Origin: Volutella citrinella | Lineage: Eukaryota > Ascomycota > Sordariomycetes > Hypocreales > Nectriaceae | Assembly: GCA_034401135.1 (NCBI GenBank) | Contig: JAWZSP010000007.1 | Location: forward strand, 2,294,001-2,358,000 | Direction of reading: 5' to 3' | Length of the DNA: 64,000 bases | Shown: piece by piece, positions 33,419 to 43,909 of the stretch | Layout of the letters: each line of letters opens with the position of its first letter | Numbering within the stretch: the stretch's first letter is position 1 | The notes under the pieces: model-generated | Database searches by the model: none | Told to the model about the DNA's origin: nothing | Seen by the model: the letters and a program-made list of their open reading frames with translations, nothing else | Position numbers and translations under genes: made by a program

Positions 33419-34353
33419 TTTGGTTCGGTTGTGGGGACTATAGGCGATGTCGTGTAAGGTGGGCTAATTAGGGTGTAAGTGATGTGGTTGTATACTTGGT
33501 GTGAGTGTGATGGCTGTCTGGATGGACTTCTTTCCCAGAAATTCAAGCAATCTCACCCTATTTTATATCTGAGATCTGAAACGAGGAATTTCGTATTTAC
33601 GGCTCGTTCGTACCGCCCGGAGCGTGATGGCCGTACAGACCTGGTGTTTACTGCATTGGCTGATGATGGCTGACGCCAGCCAGATGAGAAATACACTGTG
33701 GGTTTTTTGTGGGTCTTGCCATGGCTGGCGCCAGCACCGGACTTTGCTGCTGCGATCGGCGCACAGCATGGAGTTAAGAGCCCGGCCCTGTGGGGATTGA
33801 CAGCAAGACGGATCCCCCAATGGCTCAACCAGACCCTTGGTGATTCTACTCATAGTATGCCGATGGGCAGCAGGTTGCCCGAATTGTAAGTGCCTGCCTG
33901 GCCTTCGTAACGATACCTTGGACTGTGGTACTAGGGGCTTGAGCTGAGAACACTATCAACTTCTTGATGCCCCTTGACAGCTGGATGGTGGGTCTTCCTG
34001 CTTGTGCAGGGAACGGGGCAATTTCTCTCACCGGATGGCCGCCGCATTTGTGCCGGAGAGGTGGAGCACTTCCGCTGGAGCACCTTCGGCCGTTGACCCC
34101 ACTTTTGGCCGATACCAGCCGGAGCGGACACGAGGACACATAAAAGTCAGAAGAATCACATGGAAACAGGATTGGGAACGCGGATACTAGCTCAAGATAG
34201 AATTTCTCATACTGAAGTGATTCTAGTTCATGAGACAGATGACCTTTCCCCAACGCTGCTGGACTGAAGCGCGTTGAGATAGATTCGCAGCGTTCACAGC
34301 TTCGAAAAGGCAGAAGCTGCGTCCCACCACGCAGGGGCTCGGACGTGGCAAGA
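33419..34353. other. Intergenic, SDR promoter region
   Basis: 935 bases between two minus-strand genes. It contains the SDR TATA box and a 12-base perfect palindrome (GCTGGCGCCAGC, 33724-33735). No coding sequence is recognised. Confidence 0.5.
33560..33567 (-). promoter_or_regulatory. TATA box of the SDR gene
   Basis: TATAAAAT on the minus strand, 142 bases upstream of the ATG at 33418. Confidence 0.5.
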
Positions 34354-34660
34354 CTAGGGCAAAAGCGCCTCCAAGTCCCGCAGCTTACGGTCCATTTTCA
34401 TCATCGCCACCTTGGGGGCCACGGGCGGGCCAAAACCGGCGGGTCGGCGGACCTCGACGTCCTTGGAGTCGGCAGCCCATTTCTGGAGCGCCAACTCGCA
34501 GTCTTCTGGGACGGTGAGGTCGATAGAGGGTTTCTTCGTCTTTGTCTCGGGGCATCTTTTTAGACTGTTAAAGACGGCATCTTAACACCGCTGGGAGGGG
34601 GGGCAACTTGGCGCACTTCTCTTCATGGACCGTAGATCCCTTCTGTGCTGAGGTAGACAT
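34354..34660 (-). CDS. Small two-exon protein of unknown function, 84 aa
   Basis: Family not recognised. Exon 1 is 34660-34617 (44 nt) and exon 2 is 34564-34354 (211 nt). The intron 34565-34616 (52 nt) has donor GTGCGC and ends TTTAACAG, which supplies both a branch-like TTTAAC and the acceptor, and it preserves the frame. The predicted protein starts MSTSAQKGSTVHEEN, is Lys/Glu/Pro-rich with PSIDLTVPEDCELALQKW, and ends DRKLRDLEALLP. It has no signal peptide or membrane segment, so it is probably cytosolic or nuclear. Support comes from the coherent splice, balanced amino-acid composition, and a TATA box 126 bases upstream. The donor choice is the least certain part. Confidence 0.6.
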
Positions 34661-34785
34661 GGTGTACTACCTAGATGATGGTTGGTTGGTTATGTGCTTA
34701 TGAGATAGATAGAGTGTTCGGCTGTCAAGTGTGAGGATGGTAAAGCTGATGTATGAGAGGGTCGGTAGGGGGGCAGGAGTGCCGG

Positions 34786-34793
34786 TATTTATA
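34786..34793 (-). promoter_or_regulatory. TATA box of the 84-aa gene
   Basis: TATAAATA on the minus strand, 126 bases upstream of the ATG at 34660. It independently supports the existence of that gene. Confidence 0.5.
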
Positions 34794-36411
34794 CCTGAGC
34801 CATTCTCGTCTGCAGGCAGCAATTGCAAACATTTACTGAGTTACATTTCCCGACACAGCATCTATTCATTGCAAAATTACCGACATAAACAAGACATGGG
34901 CCAATGCTTCTGCGACTTTTGTTGTACGGCTTGGCAGCTCTTGAAATGCATCTCTGTTGTCAGTCGTACGGGGGGGTGCGGATGGGCTTGTGGTGTTTTG
35001 GTTGGCCGTGTTGGCAGTGAATCACTGCCAGAGCTGATTTTGGCTGCCAAATTCCGGGAAACAACCCAGGTTTGGATCTCGCCCGAACGTGCGACATAGG
35101 CACCGACATGGCAAACGTTGGCTTGACCCTAAGCATAGAGGCCCAAGGTGCCTCACGTGCGAGAAGCGAGTAATTTGTTGGGCGAATTGTTTTTCTATTA
35201 GTCTACTCTTTGTAGTATGAGTGTGTGATTCAATATTCTCGACTGAAGCATTCTACGTTGCACTGGATGCTTGCGACACACAGCCTGAAGCGCATGGGTC
35301 AACTTCTTGCTGTCTGCTCATGCTCAGGTACAACGGTCCATGACTGGCAAAGAACGAAAGTGCGTGCGAAACAAGTCGCATTAATTGGTAGTGACTGGTC
35401 ATTAGTCGTAGGGAGCGACGAGTGATTCATGGTGACTACAATCCTGGCCTGACTGCGCCGAGTGTGTACTGGGCTGCACCCTAGCAAGGAGATTAGGAGC
35501 TGTCATGAACACAATTAAACGTGTCTTGGCCACTATGCGACATTTGAATAAGGAAAGCTGGGCAAGCTTTATGCAAGTCTATCTAGCCCGTGGGCATAAG
35601 CCATCTGTAGCCTATGAAGTGTGTAGTTGCCACATGGTAGAGTCCTTGGAATTGGGGAAAACCGTAAGGAAATTACCGGGTTGGCTCAGGAAGTATCCGT
35701 GACAGTCTAATGGGGGAAGGCAACAACGGACACAAACAGCTCGGCAACGGTCACTTGGGCGGTCTAGAGGGGAGTCGGAGGGCAGATCGACGGCAGTAGG
35801 TTGATGATGTGTCTTTGCTGGTAAGCAGACCAAACTGTCCAGAGGCCGACGGGATGGAGCGGCCTGAGCACATGTCCAAAGTCCTAGACTCCGGTATAGG
35901 AGTTATGACGCCATGGCAAAACCTCTTCTGCGATCTAGAGAAAAATACCTAGCATGGTTGGTTCTGGTTGGTTGAACCACGATCGGCTTACGGGGTAGGG
36001 TTCCGGTGCGCCAGAGACATGGGTAGCTGGATGAGAGAATTGCCGCCATGTGTTCGCGTGCCTACGGTTAGCAAACAAATCAGCAGTATGGTCCCGGAAG
36101 GTGGACATAAGCTCGGCACCGAGTAGGCTCTTGTTGTTGCTTCTTGGGCTAGTTCGTTGCCCTATTGGCCATCTCACGAGTCTCATAGGCGAGAGCTCCG
36201 TCGTGCGTGACGTACGATGCCGAGATCTGCAGAAAAAGAGAAAAAAGAAGGTAGACGTGACGGTGGACGCGGCGATCATCAAACCACTTGATATCCACGT
36301 GGGCTAACGCATTATGCGAGGAGGCGGTCGTGGTGGCGCTGGTAGATGGTCGCTCCCGGGCTTCTCTCTCCATGTTACTTGACCCCTCGTCGGGGGTTCT
36401 AGGGGGGAGGG

Positions 36412-36433
36412 GGTGGTGGTGGTGGTGGTGGTG
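36412..36433. repeat. (GGT)n microsatellite
   Basis: Seven GGT triplets, followed by GATGGTGG, in non-coding DNA. Confidence 0.8.
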
Positions 36434-36715
36434 ATGGTGGAGGAAACAGTCGAGTGGGAGGGGCCTGTTTTGGTAATGCCCCATAGGCCCCGATGACGAC
36501 GGTGCGAGACGTGGTTGGGACGGTGAACGAGGCAACATTGCACGACTACTAGTGGGGTTGAGAGGCGCAAAGCGGTTGGCGTGACGGGCGGATTGGCAGC
36601 TGTAAGGCAGTCTTGTGGGCGCTTACAGAGCTGTCCCGACATTCTGGAATGAGGGGTGAGATTATGAATTCGCCAGACTGCCTTGGGTGGAATGCGTAGC
36701 AAGCTAGTCTAGTGC

Positions 36716-36732
36716 GGTGGTGGTGGTGGTGG
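36716..36732. repeat. (GGT)n microsatellite
   Basis: Five to six GGT triplets in non-coding DNA, 280 bases after a similar tract at 36412. Confidence 0.75.
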
Positions 36733-39700
36733 TCTTTGGTTGTCGTGGTACTATGCAGTCCCGATGTCCGTGGGCGCCTTGACTGCTGCACCGGAAGCAA
36801 TAGTCTGGGTTGTGTAACGTGTGGCGCCAAAGCAAAGATGCTGGGGTGTTGGGCCCAGGGATGCATCGCGGTGGGCGGATGCATGTACAGAATGAATAAT
36901 GAGGGCCGCCCGGTGATGCAATGATCGGGCATATTTGGACAAGCCCCGCTGCGTGCTGGGGTGGAGGCTTGGGAGGGAAGCTGGGGTGCTCCTCCTCAGT
37001 GAGACCCTTGTGGGGCATGAGGGCATGATGAGGACCCTGGATGACGTCACGCCACCCTTCACAGGCCGCCAAAAAAGTTGCTGGGCAGGAGCTGTTGGAG
37101 CCATCAACACCATCTCTGGCAGGTTCCCGCGAAAATCCATATGCGCGTCAGGAGATGGGGAAACTGTTTTGGCCGTGATGGATTCCCACCTTTGCGATTT
37201 CCCATCTGATTCTACATCTTGGTCGCGTTGCTCTCATTCCGCTCCCCCGCAAGCTCTCGCCGCTGGGCGCTGGACACCCACGACAGCAACAGACAGACAG
37301 ACTGAGGGCAATGACGATGTCCTGCATCCTTCTCACCACCCCCACCACCTCCGTCATTAACGTACGAGGCCAACCCCTCCTCTAGCTCGGCGGATGGCTT
37401 CTTGGGGCCTCTACCCCCTCGGCGTTCGTGGGTGCCCGCGTCGTCGTGGGCGAATGTGCACTCAGGGCGGCGGGGTCGCTCGAGAGACAACATGGACAGC
37501 TTTACAGGGGAGATGCTGTAGCTTTCTCCCCCCTCCACCGGGCTTCCTCCTCCCTGGAGGGGGCTCGAACGAGTGATCGCCATCGCCACCCGATGCCCAT
37601 GCTGCGGGGACATGTTGGGAGAATTAGCGCCGACCCTGGTAGCCTGGTCAATCTCATCCGTCTAAGTTTGTCTGCCTCGTTGCCTTGTCCACTCGGGAGT
37701 CGTCATGATCAGGCTGGTCACCCACCAGCCATTGACGGCCCGCATCAATGACAGGGGCCAGATGGATGCCGCCTCTCATGAATTCCTAGGAAGGACTAGG
37801 GACATTATTTTATTTCCCTCATGTCGACACCGGGGTTGCTCAAGTCACGTTCTGCTGCCCTCGTCCATGCCCGAACCCGCTCGGCTTCTGCATCTGCTAG
37901 TCTAGAACTTCCGCCAACTCACGGACGCCTGCGACACACCCCTAAGACCCAGGACAACAAGCTATTGTCCGCGGACCAGTGCCGTCATAGCTGCTGCTCC
38001 AAGCCAAGTCATCACCGGCGATGGAACTGCATGGCAAGCGCTGCCTCGTGGCCCGAGCTGCGAACAGTGTTGCCGTCAAATCGAATACCCAAATTCCCGA
38101 CTAACCAGGGCAGTGATAGGCCCACAGCCCACCTCCTGTGTTGCAGACAAGGCTCAAGGAGGAAGCGTTCCGGTGTCGCCAAAGTCCCACGCCCCTCAAC
38201 GAAGCGCCTGAGAGCCTATCTCGGACCCCCAGTTAACCTTACGCGGTTGATGATCCCGAGCTTCAGGATATCTCCCCCTCCCCCCCTGCCACCCCGGGGT
38301 GGCTAGCACCTCCTGCGTTGAGGGAAGCGGGGGATAATGAAGGGGAGATGGGTGGCCATCAGACTGTGGCATACCGTGCCTGCGGGTGGCCCGCAACCCT
38401 GACGAAGTTGCTCTGCTGTCTACCTACCTACTTAAACCACGTACTTGGCCCTTGTATCCCCAGCCCATCCCCTCTCACCCCGTCGAGCCTGCTGGTTCTC
38501 TCTGGGCGGTCCGTCAAGCACAACTTCATCTGCACCTAGTACAACCTACTAGGTCCTCATTTGCATTCGCTTCTTCTAAACTTCAACTTCTTTCGCTTGT
38601 GTGTGGCTTGTGCGATACGCCCAGCTGAAGCCATCCCGTTCCACCCAGCCAGGTCCTCGATCGAGCTTTCAGCTTTCAGCCCTGTGAGTGATGGAGGGTC
38701 CTCTGGCCAAGCCAACAGCTCCAACGGCCCAGCCTTGGGTAGCTCGACCCACTGACTAAGGTACAGTAGCTGCAATTGCACCCGCCCCGATCTGGCGTCG
38801 CCGCCCATCCACGCCCAGCCAACCCCGGCTGTTACTCTATACAGAAGCGATTGGCGGCCGTTTTTGTCATTCCCGACAATCCGGCAGGCGCTGGCCACTG
38901 CTTCCTTCAACCGTCCGCTGCCGCCGCCTCTGCGTGGATTCAAGTCGTTGTAATTGATCCACCGAGTGTTGGCTAGGCCTAATAATAATTACCGACCTTA
39001 CACCTGGAGAGCATCCCTTGCCTCAAATCCAACTATTCGCTCGACATTTCAGCAGGAGCGCATATGCATCATGCCCTTCGACGGCTCCTCAACCGGCGCA
39101 GTTGCCTACCTGGACCTTGATCAGTGCGGACTCATCTCTCTCGGGCCTCTGGTGACACTTGCAAGTCGCCTAAGGCCCACCTCCAACTCCCCTGTGCTCC
39201 GCTGAACGATGCACTAATCCTTGGCCTGTCTGTTCATCAGAGCGGGCACTGGCACTACTAGCAACCCCCCGCAGCAGCCCCGTGAGACCGCTGAAGCCCC
39301 TGAAGCCCCCCGTCCCCAAATACCCGTTGCGCGAGACCTTGGATATGCCCTCGCCCGCCACATCCATCCCACCAGCGTGCTCCCGCCCAATCATTTCGAG
39401 TGTCTGCTCCGGCCACCCCCAGGTACAACAACACAGCCACTGACCCGACATGAAAGCAGGTGCCGCATGAGCGCCATACTCAGCGATATTGACGCCCAGC
39501 TGAATCAACGCTGAGGGCAATTCAGGCAAGTTGCGCCGTGCAGCCGTCCGACTTGCACCAGTGACTTGATTGCGGGCTGGTTGCTAACACTCGCTATAGT
39601 CGTTCTGCTAACATAAATCCGTGTTTCTGAGAGCCATTCCCATGGTCAGAGGTGTTAGTGTTTTTCAAACATGCATGTCCGGTGTTTGTAGACACAAAAA

Positions 39701-40592
39701 TTGAAACATAGCCTTGGTGTTCGCTGGGAAATAGCATTAGTAGCCGAGTTGTCCGCGTTGGACATAAAGCGTCATGCTGTAATGATGGATTGTGACTAGG
39801 TATGAGTAGCACTTGTAATACCAACTATGCATTGAATGACTCTGGTTACCATGTTTCCCTTGCTAGCGGATCACGGCCAATGCGCTGGCCGTGAACATGG
39901 GCCGGTTCCAGGCATCTAATGGCCCAAGCCTGGAATCATGAGGCAACCGCGATTAGCTGTGAAGTGCCAGGGCAACAATATAGCTATTCATGCCGGTTAT
40001 AAAATTAGCGCCATCTCCTCGAAAATAGTAGCTATTTTGATGCACTGTTGCTTCCTTTTCTCGTCAGCTGATTGCCCTAAGTTCCGGTTCCCAGCGGTGA
40101 TGGGCACAGGGCGGTTCGATTAGCGCGCGCCAAGTGGCATCGCCAGGCAGCAATACGCCAGGAGCCCAACTCAGAGGACAATCCTTGGCCCGCAATTCCG
40201 CAGTTCAGTCATTAATTCGCAGAGTCTAACTCGAACCAAATTATTGCATGCGTCCTTTGATAGATGCTAGTCGCGAAAGGGCCTTTGTCAAATCAACCCC
40301 GTGCTCGCTGCAGCCTGCAGGCGTGCACGCTACAAACAACGACGGTAATACCAATAAGTCGTGCCTGCCTCAGGTACCCGATGCCGCCTGGCTGGTGACA
40401 TATTATGTCAGTCTTCCCTCACACAGCATCTTTCTCTTATCGAATCTTTGTTGACTTTTCCCTCTCCGATTATCTCCTTACGCTCCTTTGGATTGCAGTC
40501 CAGCACCCTTCGTCCCTCGCAAACAGGTCCTCTTCTGTCCAAGACTGCCAGCAATTTCGACTTCAAGGCCCCGAGGCCGGTGCGACGACACC

Positions 40593-42002
40593 ATGGGGTC
40601 ATACTGGTGCAGAGAATCTTCCAAGGATGTGGAGAGACCCGATGGCGAGAAAGCAGCAGTACATGGCACACCACCCGTCTGTGCTACCGAGCAGGATGTC
40701 GGCCCCGTCAAATTCAACATCCCCTCACACTGCCGCACCTTCACGCTGTTCCCGCAACTCCCTCCCGAGATCCGCCATCGTATTTGGGAAGCAGCCATGG
40801 AAAGGCCCGGGATGCACTTCCTTAAGATGAGCAGTGATGGAAATGGTAAATGGTGGATGAGGACACCAAGCACCACGGAGGAGGATCATGCGGACGGGGA
40901 AGAAGACGAGGGCGACATTCGAACAGAAGTCAAGCACGAGAAGCGCCTCAACACCTCCTGCAGGACCAAATTGGTGCCGCTCTATCCTACAAAGGAAGCA
41001 GACATCTCGTACTACACAACTCTCAACAAGCTTCTCACTAAGCTATCTGTCACTTGCAACGAGTCTGCGGCGGTAGTGGACCGAATGACTTCCAGGCCGT
41101 CGGCCTTCTCGCTTCAAGGAGGGCGTCTCCTGAGTATCGATGTGGATTCCGACATATTCTGCTTGGATTTCCTCCCGCCGGATGTTTTCCAAAACGGTTG
41201 TACCTTTGACAAGAAATTGGACTGCCCGGAGCTCTCGCGTCTGCGCAAAGTCGCCGTCCGATTTTGTCACAGGTGGTATACGGCCCCATCTACGAGCCGA
41301 TGCGAAGCTTGCGGAGAGCATCATGGTGTTTCCATCAAGTATCCCCGTCACCTCTATCAATTTCTAGCTCGTCACCTGCCAAATTTGGAGGAGTTTTACT
41401 TCATCGACTACCTCATCCTTCGCAAACCAGCCGGGCAGGAAGACGAGGAAACGGGAAAGCAGAAGTCCTTGCCGTCTGAAGACAACAGTGATTACATTGA
41501 ATCCCTTTTTGTAGATGACCTTGCTGACGAGCCTATAGCAGGCACACCAGTCTGTGCGTTCAAAGGCGGAAACCGAAGCTATTTCGAGGTTGACACCAGA
41601 ATGTGGAACGTCAAGTCTAGGGTCTTTGAAATGAAGTCCTGGTTGCAACAACGATTCGTCGAGTACGCAAAGGAGAGCAAATTGAGCATGCATGAGAACC
41701 CTGCTAAGGTCAAATTTGGTGTGCTGGCGTGTGAGTGGACAGTGGGCGAGGAGGCTGAGACGAACCTCTCCGTGGCGATTCCAGCCAAGAAGGGTTCAAC
41801 CAGGAGGGCTACATGCGAAGACCATTCGCGAAGATCGACACGGATCTCCCCTCGCCGTTCACCCACCTCGCGAGCATACTCCATCAGTAACAACTCGCCC
41901 GAAGTGGATGGCCATTTCGACATGATATTTAGAGGCTCCCCTGACACCAGGTTCGAATTTACATTCGCCCTGCCACTTCGACGATTGACAGAGTCCAGGT
42001 AG
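40593..42002 (+). CDS. 2EXR-domain protein, 469 aa
   Basis: Member of the large, mostly uncharacterised fungal 2EXR family, named for its ExR motif. The start is the ATG at 40593; upstream in-frame sequence lacks ATG. The signature FTLFPQLPPEIRHRIWEAAM lies at about residues 50-69. An acidic insert follows (EEDHADGEEDEGD). A conserved body includes LLSIDVDSDIFCLDFLPP, a possible zinc pair CEACGEHH, and LARHLPNLEEFYFIDYL. The C-terminal region is Ser/Arg-rich and ends FEFTFALPLRRL. It is one exon with no signal peptide. It is convergent with the Zn2Cys6 gene, with stops 233 bases apart. Function is unknown. Confidence 0.87.
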   Translation: MGSYWCRESSKDVERPDGEKAAVHGTPPVCATEQDVGPVKFNIPSHCRTFTLFPQLPPEIRHRIWEAAMERPGMHFLKMSSDGNGKWWMRTPSTTEEDHADGEEDEGDIRTEVKHEKRLNTSCRTKLVPLYPTKEADISYYTTLNKLLTKLSVTCNESAAVVDRMTSRPSAFSLQGGRLLSIDVDSDIFCLDFLPPDVFQNGCTFDKKLDCPELSRLRKVAVRFCHRWYTAPSTSRCEACGEHHGVSIKYPRHLYQFLARHLPNLEEFYFIDYLILRKPAGQEDEETGKQKSLPSEDNSDYIESLFVDDLADEPIAGTPVCAFKGGNRSYFEVDTRMWNVKSRVFEMKSWLQQRFVEYAKESKLSMHENPAKVKFGVLACEWTVGEEAETNLSVAIPAKKGSTRRATCEDHSRRSTRISPRRSPTSRAYSISNNSPEVDGHFDMIFRGSPDTRFEFTFALPLRRLTESR

Positions 42003-42235
42003 CGATGCGGGTCGATGGAGAAACCAGTTTGAAGGTGGCCGAATGAGCCATAGTATTGATGGTATGCGTGTGTGAGCAGCAGTCCTTCGATAGCGCGCAG
42101 GTGTTTTGTAATCCGTTGTGCTTGTCTTCCTATTGAGTAGAAATAACTAGAAGCATGAATTATTTGCGAAGGAACCTTGAATAAACAACTTTTATACATG
42201 ATTGGGTCTGCTCATATTGATGGGAGATGCCCATT

Positions 42236-43558
42236 TTAGGCTTCCAACCCCATCATGGCAATGTCGGAAAACAAGTCCTTTGTCATTCGCGCCATATCCA
42301 GCAGCTTTGCAGGCCGCGTAGTCCACTCCCCTTCAACACAGCCCAGCTCGGCGTTCATCATATCTCTGTAGATTTGGAGACGCACCAAGCCTGTCCAAGC
42401 TGTGCGCCCAGTCCAGGTGCTGGGCAGGCCAAGCACGACGTTGGCCTGGCCCATGACGTGGCGCACAAGCTCGCAAAAGAGGATGAACTGGGAAGAGGCC
42501 TCGACGATTTCAACGTCAGCGTAGGCCATTGGCGCAGGGCCGATGAGGTCCTGGCCTGGGTCGCACATGGTATCGTAGATGATGGCCAGGACGAGCTCCA
42601 GGTGTTTGACGAGCTGGACGTAGCATGAAATAACAAGGAACATGGTGGGAGAGTCATGCGACGCGGGCTCGGAGCTGGAGCCCTGCGGGAGGGGAGACGA
42701 AGACGGCAAGAAGGGGCCGCAGGGAGAGGCCCCGGGGAGAAGAGGCTCGACGGCCTGGGTGCATGCGGTCCGGTTGGCTCGTGAGACGGGACGCGGGTGT
42801 GTCTGGCGGTGGAGGGCCTTGATGACGACTATAAACTCTTGGGCCGACCTGAGGACGTTTTGCAGACTTTGGTAGCCGTCGATGATGCCGTCGTTGTCAC
42901 CGCAGATGAAGTCCCTGAAGGTTGGCTTCGTCGGCAGCCGGGACATTCCCTCCCAGCCGCGGTGTATGTCCACGTTCAACCTAGACAGCGTCTGGAAGTG
43001 TCCCTTTGCTGGCGCAACGGCCTGCTGCTGCTGGAAACCCCCTCCACACAACGCCGGGTCCCTTGACAAGGGCCAGCCCTCGAGCGACGACGGCAGGGTG
43101 TTGGGCCCGGTGGCAAGGCCGAGGATGCTGCCGGGGTCCATGAACCAGTCGAGCCCCGGGGCGGCGTCAAACAGGCGGCCGTCGTCCACCGCGTCGTCCA
43201 CGGCCCGAAACGGCGCGGCAACAAGGCTGCCGAGGGCGGTGGGGCTGGCGGGTTTGCGCATCATGCTCATGACCGAGGCCGCGGACTTCCGGGGCCGGCC
43301 GACGCGGCCCTGGGAGCCGGGCTGGCACGGCATGCCCTGCCGGGCGCACTTGGCGCACGAGGCGTCGGGTCCGACGGGGCGCGAGCAGCGCAGCTTCTGG
43401 CGACGGCAGCGCTCGCACGCGGAGCGTACTTGGTTGGGATGCGGTATGGAGCGGAAGCAGGTTGTCGGTGGTGGTGGTAGCGGCGTGGACGGCGGCGGTG
43501 TTTGTGCTCGCTGGGGCTGTGGTGCGGCGACGACGCTCTGTGACGCAGTCCCGTCCAT
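42236..43558 (-). CDS. Zn(II)2Cys6 transcription factor, AflR-like
   Basis: Nuclear DNA-binding regulator, 440 residues, one exon. The binuclear zinc cluster is Cys48-x2-Cys51-x6-Cys58-x9-Cys68-x2-Cys71-x6-Cys78, followed by the basic linker RVGRPRKSA. The N-terminus is Pro/Gln-rich. The C-terminal half contains a segment like the aflatoxin-regulatory-protein domain (SCYVQLVKHLELVLAIIYD, then FILFCELVRHVMGQANVVL). The start is the ATG at 43558. Another in-frame ATG at 43579 would add seven residues. Its 351-base upstream gap directly follows the EthD-hydrolase gene on the same strand, so that hydrolase is a candidate target. It lacks the usual fungal_trans middle domain. Confidence 0.88.
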   Translation of the reverse strand: MDGTASQSVVAAPQPQRAQTPPPSTPLPPPPTTCFRSIPHPNQVRSACERCRRQKLRCSRPVGPDASCAKCARQGMPCQPGSQGRVGRPRKSAASVMSMMRKPASPTALGSLVAAPFRAVDDAVDDGRLFDAAPGLDWFMDPGSILGLATGPNTLPSSLEGWPLSRDPALCGGGFQQQQAVAPAKGHFQTLSRLNVDIHRGWEGMSRLPTKPTFRDFICGDNDGIIDGYQSLQNVLRSAQEFIVVIKALHRQTHPRPVSRANRTACTQAVEPLLPGASPCGPFLPSSSPLPQGSSSEPASHDSPTMFLVISCYVQLVKHLELVLAIIYDTMCDPGQDLIGPAPMAYADVEIVEASSQFILFCELVRHVMGQANVVLGLPSTWTGRTAWTGLVRLQIYRDMMNAELGCVEGEWTTRPAKLLDMARMTKDLFSDIAMMGLEA

Positions 43559-43909
43559 GCTTGCGGGGCAAAAGTGCATCAATTGAAGAAAGGGTTTGAG
43601 CCGGGATGATTTGATTGCTTTCTGCGAGCGTCTCAATGGGTCGGGGTGCAGCCTAAGTGGTTTGGCTCATGGGAGGGAGATTGATATGCCATGACACGAT
43701 CTGACGATCCGAGCCGGGACTCGCTGTGGAGCAGCGGGTGTCAGGGATTCATGCGGGTCCCAGCTCCAGCTCTTGCTTATAACTACAGGCTGTGCATTCT
43801 TGTCGTGATGGCAATTATATGATTCAGACACTCAAATCCCAACACACAACTTCGGGGAGATGGATCCATGCTGCAAATCGGTTCATTTATGCCAGTCTAG
43901 CTTCTACTT
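43559..43909. other. Short gap between hydrolase and transcription-factor genes
   Basis: 351 bases that must hold the hydrolase 3' UTR and the regulator promoter. A TTATAA site at 43777-43782 lies about 220 bases upstream of the regulator ATG. No gene is seen. Confidence 0.5.

Larger units (their letters stand above)
34661..40592. other. Longest intergenic gap of the window
   Basis: About 5.9 kb between two divergently transcribed genes. It contains two GGT microsatellites. Open frames on both strands are short, repetitive or His/Arg/Trp-rich. The stretch 39060-39520 holds two overlapping Pro-rich open frames and a possible intron (CACTAATCC...CATCAG), but I could not build a consistent model. 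The last 200 bases are the C/T-rich promoter of the 2EXR gene. Confidence 0.45.
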
